Shown here in pieces: positions 1 to 10,915 of a stretch of DNA of 46,890 bases. The stretch's first letter is position 1. Each line of letters opens with the position of its first letter. A program made the translations under genes and the position numbers. A model generated the notes under the pieces. That model ran no database searches and was not told the origin of the DNA. It saw only the letters and a program-made list of their open reading frames with translations. Source of the DNA: an uncultured Acidiferrobacteraceae bacterium (GTDB taxonomy: Bacteria; Pseudomonadota; Gammaproteobacteria; Arenicellales; UBA868); assembly GCA_913062915.1 (NCBI GenBank), contig CAJXWH010000003.1, positions 1 through 46,890 on the forward strand, given 5' to 3'.

Positions 1-5
1 AGAGA

Positions 6-383
6 ATGAGTATTCTTAGATACACCGATGACCACGAGTGGGCCCGACTTGAGGGCGATACGGTCACCGTCGGCATCACCGAGTTTGCCCAGGACCAGCT
101 GGGCGAACTGGTATTCGTCGAACTGCCTACCGTAGGTGGGGCGGTTACCCAGGGGGATGAGGCCGCAGTGGTTGAATCAGTTAAAGCCGCGGGTGAGGTG
201 AAGTCACCGGTCGGCGGTACGATTATGGAAATTAATGAGTCCCTGGTCGATACCCCAGAAAAAGTCAATGACGACCCTATGGGCGAAGGTTGGATTTACA
301 AGGTGGCTATTGCAGATCAGACCGAATGGGAGAGCCTTATGGATGAAGCGGCGTACGCCGCATTAGTGGCGGATACATCCTGA
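6..383 (+). CDS. gcvH: Glycine cleavage system H protein
   Basis: 125 aa; [36 protein letters not shown] and lipoyl-lysine motif [17 protein letters not shown]. Confidence 0.97.
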   Translation: MSILRYTDDHEWARLEGDTVTVGITEFAQDQLGELVFVELPTVGGAVTQGDEAAVVESVKAAGEVKSPVGGTIMEINESLVDTPEKVNDDPMGEGWIYKVAIADQTEWESLMDEAAYAALVADTS

Positions 384-415
384 ACTCCCACCGCCTCAAG
401 ACCCCAACGCAGACG

Positions 416-3325
416 GTGAGTAACTCGCGACCCACATTGCTTGACCTTGAGATGCATGGCGATTTCATTCGCCGGCATATCGGCCCAAACGACGATGATG
501 TCGAGTCCATGCTGCGAGAAATTGCTTTGCCGTCCCTCGATAAGTTGATTCAAAAAACGATGCCAGACTCGATTGTGAGTGATCGACCGCTTGATCTTAC
601 TGCGCCACGCAGCGAGCGGGCTGCCACGAGACACCTTCGTCATATGCGACATCGAAACCAGGTTTTTATCTCGATGATTGGCTGTGGTTATCACGGCACC
701 GTGATGCCATCTGTCATCAAGCGCAATGTGCTTGAGAACCCGGACTGGTATACCGCGTACACGCCCTATCAGGCAGAAGTCAGTCAGGGTCGGCTCGAAG
801 TATTGCTTGGATTTCAGCAGATGGTGATCGACCTCACCGGCATGGATATCGCAAACGCCTCGCTCCTGGACGAAGGAACCGCAGCAGCAGAGGCGATGAC
901 AATGGCTCGGCGCATCTCAAAGAGTGAGTCGAGTTGCTTCTTCGTTGACCGGGAATGTCATCCGCAGACCGAGGCGGTAATCCGAACACGTGCGAAATTT
1001 CTAGGATTCGAAGTCGTAGTCGGTGATCCCCACGTCGACCTTGCATCCCGAGATTTCTTTGGAGTGCTTATTCAGTACCCCGCATCTACCGGCGAACTTC
1101 AGGATCTTGAAGATCCGATCGCAACTGCTCATCAACGCGATGCCTTGGCGGTCGTTGCAACAGACCTTCTTGCACTTACCCTAGTAAAACCACCTGGTGA
1201 GATGGGTGCCGATATTGTGCTTGGCAATTCCCAGCGCTTTGGTGTTCCAATGGGATACGGTGGACCTCATGCGGCATTTTTTGCCGCCCGCGATTCCCAC
1301 AAACGTTCGATGCCTGGCCGTGTAATCGGGGTTTCCGTTGATGCGCTAGGTCGACCGGCTTTACGAATGGCGTTACAGACTCGGGAGCAGCACATTAGAC
1401 GAGAAAAGGCCACCAGTAATATTTGTACGGCGCAGGTCCTGCTCGCGAATATCGCGACCTTTTATGCCATGTACCATGGCCCGAATAGACTGAAAACAAT
1501 CGCCAATCGCGTTCATCGAATAACTGGAATTCTTGCGCTCGGCCTCAAGCAGCTCGGTTATACCGTGGACACCAAATTTTTCTTCGATACCTTGAAGGTG
1601 AGTGTCCCAGGTCTTGCCGGCCGCCTGGCTGCGCGAGCGCGTGAATCACGGATCAATCTTCGGGTAATTGATCCCAATTACCTCGGGATTTCACTTGACG
1701 AGACAACCAAGCGGGCGAACCTCGAAACACTGTGGCGTGTCTTCGACACACGTGCCAATTCCAAGCTCGATATCGACACACTAGACAAAGATGTTGGAAC
1801 CAGTATCCCGACGCAATTACAACGCACTTCAACTTATCTCGAACATCCGATCTTCAATCGATATCAATCCGAAACAGAGATGATGCGTTACATGCGCCGT
1901 ACGGCCGGCAAGGACATCAGCCTGGGTCGCTCAATGATTCCACTCGGCTCCTGCACCATGAAGTTGAATGCCACCACCGAGATGATGCCTTTGTCGTACC
2001 GTGACTTCGGCAACCTCCACCCATTCGCACCGCTCGATCAAACTCAGGGATATCAGCAACTTTTTGAGGAATTGGAGGGCATGCTTTGTGAAATTACCGG
2101 ATTTCACGCGCTTTCACTGCAACCGAATGCTGGATCCCAGGGTGAATATGCTGGACTGCTGTGTATCCGCGCCTATCACCAAAGTCTTGGGCAGGAACAC
2201 CGGAACATCTGCCTGATCCCGTCCTCAGCCCACGGCACGAATCCGGCCAGCGCGGTCCTCGCCGGCATGGAAGTCGTCGTGATTGGATGCGACTCCAGTG
2301 GCAATGTCGATCTAAACGATCTTCAAGACAAAGCGAAACAACACCGAGATCGACTGGCCGCGCTAATGATCACCTACCCCTCTACCCACGGCGTTTTCGA
2401 GGAAGCAATCCGCGATATCTGTCAAATCGTGCACGATTGCGGCGGCCAGGTGTACATGGACGGTGCCAATCTAAACGCGCTGGTGGGCATTTGCCGACCT
2501 GGCGAAATTGGCGCCGATGTCGCTCACATCAACCTGCACAAGACTTTTGCCATTCCGCATGGCGGTGGGGGACCCGGAATGGGTCCAATCGGAGTACTTG
2601 CACATCTGGCCCCTTTCCTTCCCGACCACCCCATAGTCGAAGGGATTAATCCTGCGTCCGGCGGTGACCCAACGATCGGCACAGTATCTTCGGCACCATG
2701 GGGCTCGGCCAGTATTCTGCCGATTTCCTGGGCTTATATTGCCATGCTGGGTGCCTCCGGACTGCGTCGAGCCACCGAAATTGCCATACTCAACGCCAAT
2801 TACATCGCCAAACGTCTACAACCTCATTACCCAGTCGTCTACCGTGGCGCCCACGGACTGGTTGCCCATGAATGCATTATCGATCTTCGTCCTATCAAGG
2901 CCGGTACGGAGGTTTCAGTCGAGGACGTAGCAAAACGTTTGATCGACTATGGATTTCATGCGCCAACTATGTCGTGGCCGGTACCCGATACCTTCATGAT
3001 CGAACCCACGGAGAGTGAATCAAAAGAGGAAATTGATCGTTTCGTAGACGCGATGATTGCAATTCGATCTGAAATCGCAGAAATCGAATCCGGAGAAGCT
3101 GATCGAGAAAATAATCTTCTTCGCAACGCACCGCACTCGATCCATCTCTTAACCGAATCAAATTGGAACTACCCGTATCCACGCGAACGCGCTTTCTTTC
3201 CGACTGACAACACCCGTCGGGATAAATACTGGCCGCCGGTTGGGCGGGTCGATAGCGTATCAGGGGACAGGAATCTCGTCTGCACCTGCCCACCCATCGA
3301 ATACTACGAGCAGGAGGCTACGTGA
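416..3325 (+). CDS. gcvP: Glycine dehydrogenase (decarboxylating), P protein, single-chain
   Basis: 969 aa, GTG start; [20 protein letters not shown]-lysine region [41 protein letters not shown]. Confidence 0.97.
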   Translation: MSNSRPTLLDLEMHGDFIRRHIGPNDDDVESMLREIALPSLDKLIQKTMPDSIVSDRPLDLTAPRSERAATRHLRHMRHRNQVFISMIGCGYHGTVMPSVIKRNVLENPDWYTAYTPYQAEVSQGRLEVLLGFQQMVIDLTGMDIANASLLDEGTAAAEAMTMARRISKSESSCFFVDRECHPQTEAVIRTRAKFLGFEVVVGDPHVDLASRDFFGVLIQYPASTGELQDLEDPIATAHQRDALAVVATDLLALTLVKPPGEMGADIVLGNSQRFGVPMGYGGPHAAFFAARDSHKRSMPGRVIGVSVDALGRPALRMALQTREQHIRREKATSNICTAQVLLANIATFYAMYHGPNRLKTIANRVHRITGILALGLKQLGYTVDTKFFFDTLKVSVPGLAGRLAARARESRINLRVIDPNYLGISLDETTKRANLETLWRVFDTRANSKLDIDTLDKDVGTSIPTQLQRTSTYLEHPIFNRYQSETEMMRYMRRTAGKDISLGRSMIPLGSCTMKLNATTEMMPLSYRDFGNLHPFAPLDQTQGYQQLFEELEGMLCEITGFHALSLQPNAGSQGEYAGLLCIRAYHQSLGQEHRNICLIPSSAHGTNPASAVLAGMEVVVIGCDSSGNVDLNDLQDKAKQHRDRLAALMITYPSTHGVFEEAIRDICQIVHDCGGQVYMDGANLNALVGICRPGEIGADVAHINLHKTFAIPHGGGGPGMGPIGVLAHLAPFLPDHPIVEGINPASGGDPTIGTVSSAPWGSASILPISWAYIAMLGASGLRRATEIAILNANYIAKRLQPHYPVVYRGAHGLVAHECIIDLRPIKAGTEVSVEDVAKRLIDYGFHAPTMSWPVPDTFMIEPTESESKEEIDRFVDAMIAIRSEIAEIESGEADRENNLLRNAPHSIHLLTESNWNYPYPRERAFFPTDNTRRDKYWPPVGRVDSVSGDRNLVCTCPPIEYYEQEAT

Positions 3326-4305
3326 CTGAAAACCGTCCTTCGGTCCAGCAACGGGGCATCGACAAGGTTTCCCGAGTGCCTGTCAAATTTCCGATGACTG
3401 ATCGGGCTGAACGGCTGCCAAAACCCAACTGGATTCGAGCACAGTTTCCCGGTACACCTGAAGTTGCACGACTCAAGAAAATCCTGCGTCAAAACCAGCT
3501 GCACACCGTCTGCGAGGAAGCAAATTGCCCCAACCTCGGGGAGTGCTTTGGTAACGGGACCGCGACCTTCATGATCATGGGTGCTCTGTGTACTCGGCGC
3601 TGCCCATTCTGCGACGTTGCGCACGGCCGGCCGTTGCCGCTCGATCCGAACGAGCCCATCGCGCTGACTCGGACGGTATGTGAAATGGGGCTGAGTTACG
3701 TTGTCATTACCTCGGTGGATCGCGACGACCTGCGAGATGGTGGGGCCGGCCACTTTGCCGCCTGCGTTAGCGCGTTGCGCGCCGATTTGCCAGAGATTCA
3801 GATCGAGATCCTCGTGCCTGACTTTCGCGGTAGAGCAGAAGTGGCTCTCGACATCCTGAGTCAATCGCCCCCCAACGTATTCAATCATAACCTCGAGACT
3901 GTGCCCCGACTCTACCGGCGGGTTCGCCCAGGGGCCGACTATGAACACTCTCTTACTTTGCTGCGCCAGTTCGGTGAAAGATGTTCAGGCATACCCACCA
4001 AATCGGGACTCATGTTGGGGCTTGGGGAAACGAGCAAGGAAGTGGAAGCGGTGATGAACGACCTGCGTGACCACGGGGTCCAAATTTTGACCCTCGGCCA
4101 GTATTTGCAGCCAAGCCTCCATCATCTTCCAGTAGAGCGGTATGTGGATCCTGAAGAATTCAACAATTTAGGACTAGCAGGCAAAAAAATAGGATTTTCG
4201 CACGTTGCCTCGGGGCCCATGGTTCGCTCTTCCTACCACGCAGACCAACATGCGCGCGCTGCGAGGGTGGGATTTCAGCCTGTTTTAGGCAATTTGGCGC
4301 CCTAA
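3322..4305 (+). CDS. lipA: Lipoyl synthase (radical SAM)
   Basis: 327 aa, GTG start overlapping the gcvP stop by 4 nt; [12 protein letters not shown] and [10 protein letters not shown] cysteine motifs; [18 protein letters not shown]. Confidence 0.97.
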   Translation: MTENRPSVQQRGIDKVSRVPVKFPMTDRAERLPKPNWIRAQFPGTPEVARLKKILRQNQLHTVCEEANCPNLGECFGNGTATFMIMGALCTRRCPFCDVAHGRPLPLDPNEPIALTRTVCEMGLSYVVITSVDRDDLRDGGAGHFAACVSALRADLPEIQIEILVPDFRGRAEVALDILSQSPPNVFNHNLETVPRLYRRVRPGADYEHSLTLLRQFGERCSGIPTKSGLMLGLGETSKEVEAVMNDLRDHGVQILTLGQYLQPSLHHLPVERYVDPEEFNNLGLAGKKIGFSHVASGPMVRSSYHADQHARAARVGFQPVLGNLAP

Positions 4306-4446
4306 ACCGTACTGTGGATCTGGTAATCACTCGGAAATTCGGGTTACCATCGCGATAACACCGGTCCTTAGACGCGGCTGAGTCGTTGTGCCCGCTGTGG
4401 TCTGGTGCAATCATAATCATCCATCAAATACAGGAGAGGAGTACAT

Positions 4447-5481
4447 ATGAGACTCAAAACGACTGTAACTTTGGCCGCGGTGGCTCTTGCGCTCGGCGTG
4501 ACCAGTGGTGCCCAAGCGGGCACCCTGGAAGACGTGCAAGCTCGAGGCGTATTACGCTGCGTGGTCAGCACGGGAATCGCAGGATTTGCGAAGCCTGATG
4601 CAAACGGCGTGTGGGGAGGCTTTGATATCGACTTCTGCCGTGCCACAGCTGCTGCTGTTCTTGGCGATGCGGGCGCGATTGAAGCCGTGACCTCCACCGG
4701 CAAAACCCGTTTCACCAAGTTGAATGCTGGTGAAGGTGACGTCCTTTGGCGGAACACCACGATCACTTTTTCACGTGATGTCGGTGTGAAACTACGCTTC
4801 CATGGCATCAACTACTATGACGGCCAGGGCTTCATGGTGAAAAAGAGCCTCGGCATCGGTAGCGCCCTGGAACTCGACGGGGCATCGGTCTGCATCCAGA
4901 CCGGTACCACAACCGAGCTCAACCTGGCGGACTACTTTGCTGAGAACGGCATGTCGTACGAAGCGGTGACCATCGAGACCAACGATGAAGCGCGGCAGAA
5001 CTACGAAAGCGATCGTTGCGACGTCTACACCACGGACGCTTCTGGCCTGTCTTCAACCCGCTCGGCTCTGCCGGACCCCGATGCACACATGGTGCTTCCT
5101 GAGATCATCTCAAAAGAGCCCCTGGGCCCCGCAACCCGACATGGCGATGACCAGTGGTCGGATATCATCACGTGGGTCTTAAACGCCACAATTACGGCTG
5201 AAGAACTGGGTGTTACCCAGGCTAACGTCGATGCGAAGGCTGGCAAACAAGGGCAGCCTTCTAAGAATCCTGAAACTCGCCGCATGCTGGGCCTAGACGG
5301 CAGCCAGGGTTCAGAACTCGGTCTTTCCAATGACTGGGCTTACCAAATCATCAAGCAAGTCGGTAACTACAGTGACATTTTCGAGCGCAATATTGGCCCG
5401 AATACGCCACTTGGAATCGAGCGCGGTCTGAACGCGCTTTGGACCAACGGTGGTCTACAGTATTCGCCGCCTTTCCGTTAA
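4447..5481 (+). CDS. aapJ: General L-amino acid ABC transporter, substrate-binding protein (AapJ-like)
   Basis: 344 aa with signal peptide (LAAVALALGVTSGAQA); GFDIDFCRATAAAVLGD; followed by matching permease and ATPase genes; purine-rich RBS (aggagagga) upstream. Confidence 0.9.
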   Translation: MRLKTTVTLAAVALALGVTSGAQAGTLEDVQARGVLRCVVSTGIAGFAKPDANGVWGGFDIDFCRATAAAVLGDAGAIEAVTSTGKTRFTKLNAGEGDVLWRNTTITFSRDVGVKLRFHGINYYDGQGFMVKKSLGIGSALELDGASVCIQTGTTTELNLADYFAENGMSYEAVTIETNDEARQNYESDRCDVYTTDASGLSSTRSALPDPDAHMVLPEIISKEPLGPATRHGDDQWSDIITWVLNATITAEELGVTQANVDAKAGKQGQPSKNPETRRMLGLDGSQGSELGLSNDWAYQIIKQVGNYSDIFERNIGPNTPLGIERGLNALWTNGGLQYSPPFR

Positions 5482-5519
5482 TCGAAAGTCTGTAATTCTT
5501 ACTAGTTGTCCGGGTACGT

Positions 5520-5542
5520 CGGGGGCCTACCAAAGGCCCCCG
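5520..5542 (+). promoter_or_regulatory. Intergenic hairpin 1 between aapJ and aapQ (9-bp stem CGGGGGCCT/AGGCCCCCG, loop ACCAA)
   Basis: Perfect inverted repeat read directly; no T-tract follows. Confidence 0.75.
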
Positions 5543-5560
5543 GCCAACCCGTCTCTTCAC

Positions 5561-5579
5561 CGGCGTTTCCTAAACGCCG
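5561..5579 (+). promoter_or_regulatory. Intergenic hairpin 2 between aapJ and aapQ (8-bp stem CGGCGTTT/AAACGCCG, loop CCT)
   Basis: Perfect inverted repeat read directly; 18 nt downstream of hairpin 1. Confidence 0.7.
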
Positions 5580-5603
5580 AGCGGTCCTGATCGAAAACTG
5601 GCC

Positions 5604-6800
5604 GTGATGACACCAACACGTTCCGAAACGGATAATCTGCTTCTGCGTCTTTGGCGCAACCAGGAATCGCGCGCTGTCATCATTCAGATCGTGACGATGG
5701 CGATTCTCTTTGCGTTCATCGCGCTGATCGCCCGGAATATTGTCATTAACCTCGCAGCGGTCGGAAAAGAATTCAGTTTTAATTTTCTGATGTGGCCAGC
5801 CGCTTACGACATTACGTTTTCACCTTTTATCGAATACACCAACCAGTCGACACACCTTCGAGCCGCGACCGTTGGCGCTCTAAATACCCTTTTGGTCGCG
5901 TTCTTCGGAATTATTCTGGCATCGATCCTAGGCTTCACCCTTGGCATCCTGCGACTCTCCAGCAATTGGCTGGTCAACCGAATCGCCTATGTGTTTCTCG
6001 AATTCATGCGCAATGTACCGGTGCTCATCCACATCCTGGCGCTCTATTCACTCATCGTCGTCCTGCTGCCGCCAGCGAAAAAGGCGATCAACATCGGTGA
6101 CGGTACGTTCTTTCTTTCAAATCGTGGCTTCTACGTGCCCTCGCCCGTCTTCGAGTCCGGCGCAGGGATCGTCGGGGTGGTGCTCATCATCGCGATCGTC
6201 TGCGTCATCGGGTTCAAGCGCTGGGCGAAAAAGGTCCAGAACGAGACCGGGAAGATTTATCCCGTTTTCTGGATTTCGACCGCCGTCATTGTCGGTACGA
6301 CCGGCATCGCTTTTTTGGCCACAGGAATGCCACTCTCATGGGATATGCCAGTTCTCAAGGGCTTCAATTTCAAGGGCGGTATGGCACTCAAGCCGGAATT
6401 CCTGGCGCTTTGGCTCGCGCTTTCGTACTACACGGCCTGTTTTATCGCAGAAATCGTACGCGCTGGGATTCTCGCCGTCAGCCACGGCCAGACCGAAGCA
6501 GCACGCGCCATGGGGCTGCGACCCAACCGGACCCTTCAGCTTATCGTGATTCCCCAAGCACTCAGAGTGATCGTACCGCCACTTTGCAGCCAGTACCTTA
6601 ACCTGACTAAAAACTCGTCTCTTGCCATTGCCATTGGTTACATGGACATCACCGCGACTCTCGGCGGCATCAGCCTGATGCAAACGGGGAGAGAGATGGA
6701 GACCATGATGATTGTCATGGGCTTTTACCTGGTGATCTCACTCACCATCTCGGCCTTCATGAACTGGTTTAACCAACGCATCAAACTCACCGAACGCTAG
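5604..6800 (+). CDS. aapQ: General L-amino acid ABC transporter permease (AapQ-like)
   Basis: 398 aa; multiple TM segments; EAARAMGLRPNRTLQLIVIPQALRVIVPPL permease EAA motif; alternative ATG at 5607. Confidence 0.9.
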   Translation: MMTPTRSETDNLLLRLWRNQESRAVIIQIVTMAILFAFIALIARNIVINLAAVGKEFSFNFLMWPAAYDITFSPFIEYTNQSTHLRAATVGALNTLLVAFFGIILASILGFTLGILRLSSNWLVNRIAYVFLEFMRNVPVLIHILALYSLIVVLLPPAKKAINIGDGTFFLSNRGFYVPSPVFESGAGIVGVVLIIAIVCVIGFKRWAKKVQNETGKIYPVFWISTAVIVGTTGIAFLATGMPLSWDMPVLKGFNFKGGMALKPEFLALWLALSYYTACFIAEIVRAGILAVSHGQTEAARAMGLRPNRTLQLIVIPQALRVIVPPLCSQYLNLTKNSSLAIAIGYMDITATLGGISLMQTGREMETMMIVMGFYLVISLTISAFMNWFNQRIKLTER

Positions 6801-6812
6801 ATCAAAAAGTCC

Positions 6813-7943
6813 ATGGGCGCTCAAACGACCAAGCAATATGCCCCGGGCACACACCCGGACCTGCCACCACCGGTGCGAACTACCGGCCCTATTGCGTGGA
6901 TGCGGATCAACCTGTTCTCTTCTCCGCTCAACATCGCTTTGACAATTGCTTCTGTATGGATTCTGTGGTCGATCGTACCGGGAATCCTCGACTGGGTCGT
7001 ATTCAATGCTGTTTGGAGCGCAACCGACCGCAAGGATTGTTGGGGCCAGATGGCGGCAGCACGAGATGGTGCCTGCTGGGCGTTTATCCGGGGTAGCTTC
7101 AAACTCTTCTTATACGGCTGGTATCCAGAGGACCAGCGCTGGCGGCCGAATCTGTGCTTTGTGCTGTTTCTGGTGGCGGTTGTCGGTGTATTGCGGGAAA
7201 ACATGCCTGGCAAGAAGTACTGGCTCTGGTACGCCGTGGCCTTTCCGTTCATCGCGGCCTGGCTGCTGGTCGGTGGTTTCGGCCTGCCCCCAGTTAGCAC
7301 GAATAAGTTCGGCGGCATTCTCTTGACGGTAGTGATTGGCGTGACCGGAATTGCGTTCTCGCTCCCGATCGGCATTCTCCTCGCTCTTGGACGGCGATCG
7401 AATTTGCCGACCCTGCGGACAGTCTGCGTGGTCTTCATCGAGTTCATCCGGGGCGTGCCGCTCATCACGCTACTTTTTGTCGCCTCGACCATGCTGACCT
7501 ATTTCCTGCCGCCAGGTTCGACGTTCGATCTCTTGATGCGCGTGCTGATTATGGTGACACTGTTCTCTTCGGCCTATATCGCCGAGGTCGTTCGCGGGGG
7601 CCTACAGGGGTTGCCATCGGGGCAGTACGAGGCGGCCAACTCGCTGGGTCTCACCTACTGGCGAGCCCATCAGTTGATCATCCTGCCGCAAGCACTCAAG
7701 ATCTCGATCCCCGGTATCGTGAATACCTTCATCGGCCTTTACAAAGACTCCGTGCTGGTTCTCATCATCGGCATGATGGACATCCTCGGGCTCGGCCGGG
7801 CCCGTCTCAATGATGCGGACTGGCTTGGACTCGCGCCGGAACTTTACCTGTTCATCGCCCTTTTCTTTTTCATCTGCTGTTTCAGCATGGCGCGGTACTC
7901 GCTCAATCTCGAGAAAAGACTGGAGACTGAGCACAGACGATAA
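6813..7943 (+). CDS. aapM: General L-amino acid ABC transporter permease (AapM-like)
   Basis: 376 aa; [32 protein letters not shown]; immediately downstream of aapQ. Confidence 0.9.
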   Translation: MGAQTTKQYAPGTHPDLPPPVRTTGPIAWMRINLFSSPLNIALTIASVWILWSIVPGILDWVVFNAVWSATDRKDCWGQMAAARDGACWAFIRGSFKLFLYGWYPEDQRWRPNLCFVLFLVAVVGVLRENMPGKKYWLWYAVAFPFIAAWLLVGGFGLPPVSTNKFGGILLTVVIGVTGIAFSLPIGILLALGRRSNLPTLRTVCVVFIEFIRGVPLITLLFVASTMLTYFLPPGSTFDLLMRVLIMVTLFSSAYIAEVVRGGLQGLPSGQYEAANSLGLTYWRAHQLIILPQALKISIPGIVNTFIGLYKDSVLVLIIGMMDILGLGRARLNDADWLGLAPELYLFIALFFFICCFSMARYSLNLEKRLETEHRR

Positions 7944-7966
7944 TTTTCTTACGGAAACTTGCACTC

Positions 7967-8758
7967 ATGGTTAACGAAAATTCCGACTCCCAAACAAGCC
8001 AGACAACCTCCGTTGAATCGGCTGAAGCCATCATATCGATCACAGGCATGCACAAATGGTTTGATGACTTTCATGTCCTGAAAGACATCGACCTTGAAGT
8101 GGGCCGCGGCGAGCGGATCGTGATCTGTGGGCCTTCAGGCTCTGGCAAATCCACCCTGATCCGCTGTATCAACCGGCTCGAAGACCACCAGCAGGGCACG
8201 ATCATCGTCGACGGGACCGAACTGACCCATGATCTCAAGAACATCGAGATCGTCCGCTCCGAGGTCGGCATGGTGTTTCAGCAATTCAACTTGTTTCCGC
8301 ACCTGACCGCGCTCCAGAACGTCTCCCTGGCACCAATTTGGGTCCGCAAAATGCCGAAGAAAGAAGCCGAAGAAGCCGCGATGCAGTATCTAGAACGCGT
8401 GCAAATTCCGGAACAGGCCAATAAATACCCAGGCCAGTTGTCAGGCGGTCAGCAGCAGCGGGTCGCAATCGCCCGGGCGCTTTGCATGAATCCAAGAATC
8501 ATGCTGTTCGATGAGCCCACCTCGGCGCTTGATCCCGAAATGATCAAGGAAGTCCTCGACGTCATGATCGAACTTGCCGAAAGCGGCATGACCATGCTGG
8601 TGGTCACCCACGAAATGGGTTTTGCCACCCGGGTCGCCCACCGGGTGATCTTCATGGATGAAGGCGAGATCATCGAACAGAATTCCCCGAAAGAATTCTT
8701 CGAAAATCCTCAGCATGACCGAACCAAACTTTTTTTGAGCCAGATTCTGCACCACTAA
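7967..8758 (+). CDS. aapP: Amino acid ABC transporter ATP-binding protein (AapP/GlnQ-like)
   Basis: 263 aa; Walker [10 protein letters not shown], signature [15 protein letters not shown], Walker [15 protein letters not shown]. Confidence 0.95.
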   Translation: MVNENSDSQTSQTTSVESAEAIISITGMHKWFDDFHVLKDIDLEVGRGERIVICGPSGSGKSTLIRCINRLEDHQQGTIIVDGTELTHDLKNIEIVRSEVGMVFQQFNLFPHLTALQNVSLAPIWVRKMPKKEAEEAAMQYLERVQIPEQANKYPGQLSGGQQQRVAIARALCMNPRIMLFDEPTSALDPEMIKEVLDVMIELAESGMTMLVVTHEMGFATRVAHRVIFMDEGEIIEQNSPKEFFENPQHDRTKLFLSQILHH

Positions 8759-8860
8759 CACTCGCGGCAAAATTTCTGAAGCAAGGCGCCCGGGCCCATC
8801 GCCTTGTAGGGCCGCCCGTCCACTTGATTCCCGGCCTATGCCGAGACAGCAGCACGGTCG

Positions 8861-10066
8861 TCAGCGCAACACCTGATCGAGGTCTGCACAGAGGTCTTCC
8901 GGATCCTCGAGCCCAATCGACATCCGAAATACCCCTTCCCCCGCCATCTCTCGGTACGCAGCAAGTTGGCTGCCTTCGATCTGGTAGCTCGACGTCACGA
9001 GGTCATCCGTTCCAATCCAGTACACCAGACTTCGATGATGGCCGAGGGAGACTGCGTAGTGAAATACTTTGAGCTCCTTGGCCATCTTAACCGCCACGGT
9101 CTCGCCATTTCGAACCCGAACTGAGACCATCCCGGAGTAGTTCTCCATCTGTGTCCGGGCGAGTTCGTACTGGGGGTGGCTCGGCAACCCGGGATAAAGC
9201 ACAGCGTCGACGCTTGGATGTTGCTCGAGATACGAGGCGACCGCCACCGCGTTCTTCTCGTGTGCTTCCATGCGAATCGGCAAAGTTGCCAATCCCCGCT
9301 GAATCAGCCACGCATTGAAAGGACTGATCGTGCCACCCAGATGGATCAGGCCTTCCGACTCAACCGGCTCCATGGCCTTCGTCGTACCCAGCACTGCCCC
9401 ACCCATTGCATCCCCGTGGCCTCCAATGTATTTGGTCAGCGAATGGATCACATAGTCCGCCCCCAAAGTGAGCGGGCGGGTGGCGATCGGGGAGGCGAAC
9501 GTCGAATCCACAGCAAGTTCCGCGCCTGCACGATGGGCAATGTCGGCAATCGCTGCAATATCAGACAAGCGGAGAATTGGATTGGCCGGCGTCTCAATCC
9601 AGACCAGGCGGGTTTTGGCAGAAACAGCGGCCTCGACGTCGTCCAGCCGGGAGCTATCCACGGGCACGACCTCCACCCCGAGCCGGGGCAGGGAGTTGCG
9701 CACCAGTTCCGCCGTGCCGGGGTAGTTGGTATCGCTGACCACCAACTGATCACCCGGATTTAACAGGCTGAACAGCAAAGCAGACGTGGCCGCCATTCCC
9801 GAGGCAAAACAGATACAGCGCTCCGCCTCTTCCAGCGAGGCCAGCTTCTCTTCCAGTTGGCGAACACTGGGATTGCCCCAGCGACTATAGATGTAGGGGG
9901 AAGCCGTATCACGGTCCACCGCGGAAAATCCGTGCGGCTCGTTCACAACGAACGTGCTCGACATCACGATATTGGGCGCCGACGCACCGGTTAACGCATC
10001 GGGCGCTTCCCCTGCGTGCACCGCCCGGGTGCGTACACCCCGAATCAATTGCTGATCTTTGGCCAT
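8861..10066 (-). CDS. Trans-sulfuration PLP enzyme (cystathionine gamma-synthase / gamma-lyase / methionine gamma-lyase family)
   Basis: 401 aa; YSRWGNPSVRQLEEKLASLE, PLP-lysine SLTKYIGGHGD; exact substrate not decidable by eye. Confidence 0.92.
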   Translation of the reverse strand: MAKDQQLIRGVRTRAVHAGEAPDALTGASAPNIVMSSTFVVNEPHGFSAVDRDTASPYIYSRWGNPSVRQLEEKLASLEEAERCICFASGMAATSALLFSLLNPGDQLVVSDTNYPGTAELVRNSLPRLGVEVVPVDSSRLDDVEAAVSAKTRLVWIETPANPILRLSDIAAIADIAHRAGAELAVDSTFASPIATRPLTLGADYVIHSLTKYIGGHGDAMGGAVLGTTKAMEPVESEGLIHLGGTISPFNAWLIQRGLATLPIRMEAHEKNAVAVASYLEQHPSVDAVLYPGLPSHPQYELARTQMENYSGMVSVRVRNGETVAVKMAKELKVFHYAVSLGHHRSLVYWIGTDDLVTSSYQIEGSQLAAYREMAGEGVFRMSIGLEDPEDLCADLDQVLR

Positions 10067-10219
10067 GACTCTTAGTTCTGGATGCTATTCAGGTCGACCG
10101 AAAAATTAACTTTTATCCACCTGATGAGCACCTCGGCCAGCCGCTGGCGCATGCGGTAGTTGTTAGGCGATCCGCCACCCTGAGTTCTGCCACAACTCCC
10201 CAACTGAGCGAGGCACGCC

Positions 10220-10819
10220 TCAAGCAGGCGCTTCGATTCTTTCGTGCAGCGGGCTGTTGCGAGGGAAATGGGCCAGTAAAAATTCCATCTGGTCGGCCAG
10301 GATTCGTCGACCAGAGAGATAAATGTACTCCGCATGAGAAGGCACGAAGGGCACGGCAATAAGTTCCATTCCCGCTTCCTCCGGTGTCAGGTCCCCCTTG
10401 TGGTGATTGCAACGCTTGCAGGCCGTGACGCAGTTTTTCCAGATGTCCGCACCCCCCCGACTCAGTGCCCGTATATGATCACGGGATAACTCGGATGGCT
10501 GAAACTGCTTGCCGCAGTAGAGGCAAAGATACGCATCTCGCCGAAACAGTGTCTTGTTGTTGAGTGGCGGGGTATAACTGGGGTGTCGCTTCAGGTGCGC
10601 ATGTGAATGGCCGAGGGTGCAAACGATCGAATGAACGTCAAGCGTACTTTGCCTGCCATTTTTTGCGTTGATGCCACCATGAATTGTGAACAGCATCCCG
10701 CCCATAGGATAGAGAACCTGTTTGAGCGCATACAAACGCGCCGCGTCCTGATAGCCGATCCAATCAATTGGCATTCCAGCGACATCGGTTCGAAGAACTC
10801 GCAGACTTAAGTCAATCAT
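10220..10819 (-). CDS. HNH endonuclease
   Basis: KTLFRRDAYLCLYCGKQFQPSELSRDHIRALSRGGADIWKNCVTACKRCNHHKGD (two CxxC pairs plus HNH core); start chosen at ATG 10819 (MIDLSLRV...), ORF track extends to 10906. Confidence 0.88.
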   Translation of the reverse strand: MIDLSLRVLRTDVAGMPIDWIGYQDAARLYALKQVLYPMGGMLFTIHGGINAKNGRQSTLDVHSIVCTLGHSHAHLKRHPSYTPPLNNKTLFRRDAYLCLYCGKQFQPSELSRDHIRALSRGGADIWKNCVTACKRCNHHKGDLTPEEAGMELIAVPFVPSHAEYIYLSGRRILADQMEFLLAHFPRNSPLHERIEAPA

Positions 10820-10915
10820 TCCCTCTCCCTCGCAACGATGCCTGCTACTTTGCGTGAATTCTCGGGTCGAATCAACCAGAGAATGCCCGCCAAACAAGCC
10901 ACCCATGGGACACAG

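Noticed and set aside
2161-2649. 162-aa plus-strand ORF inside gcvP
   Set aside because: Alternate frame of gcvP, Arg/Ser-rich composition.
3304-3948. 214-aa antisense ORF opposite lipA
   Set aside because: Lies entirely within well-supported coding sequence and has shadow-like composition.
6821-7492. 223-aa minus-strand ORF
   Set aside because: Antisense of the aapM permease; no family resemblance.
8782-8806. Inverted repeat CAAGGCG...CGCCTTG after aapP as a terminator
   Set aside because: 11-nt loop, no T-tract; too weak to call.
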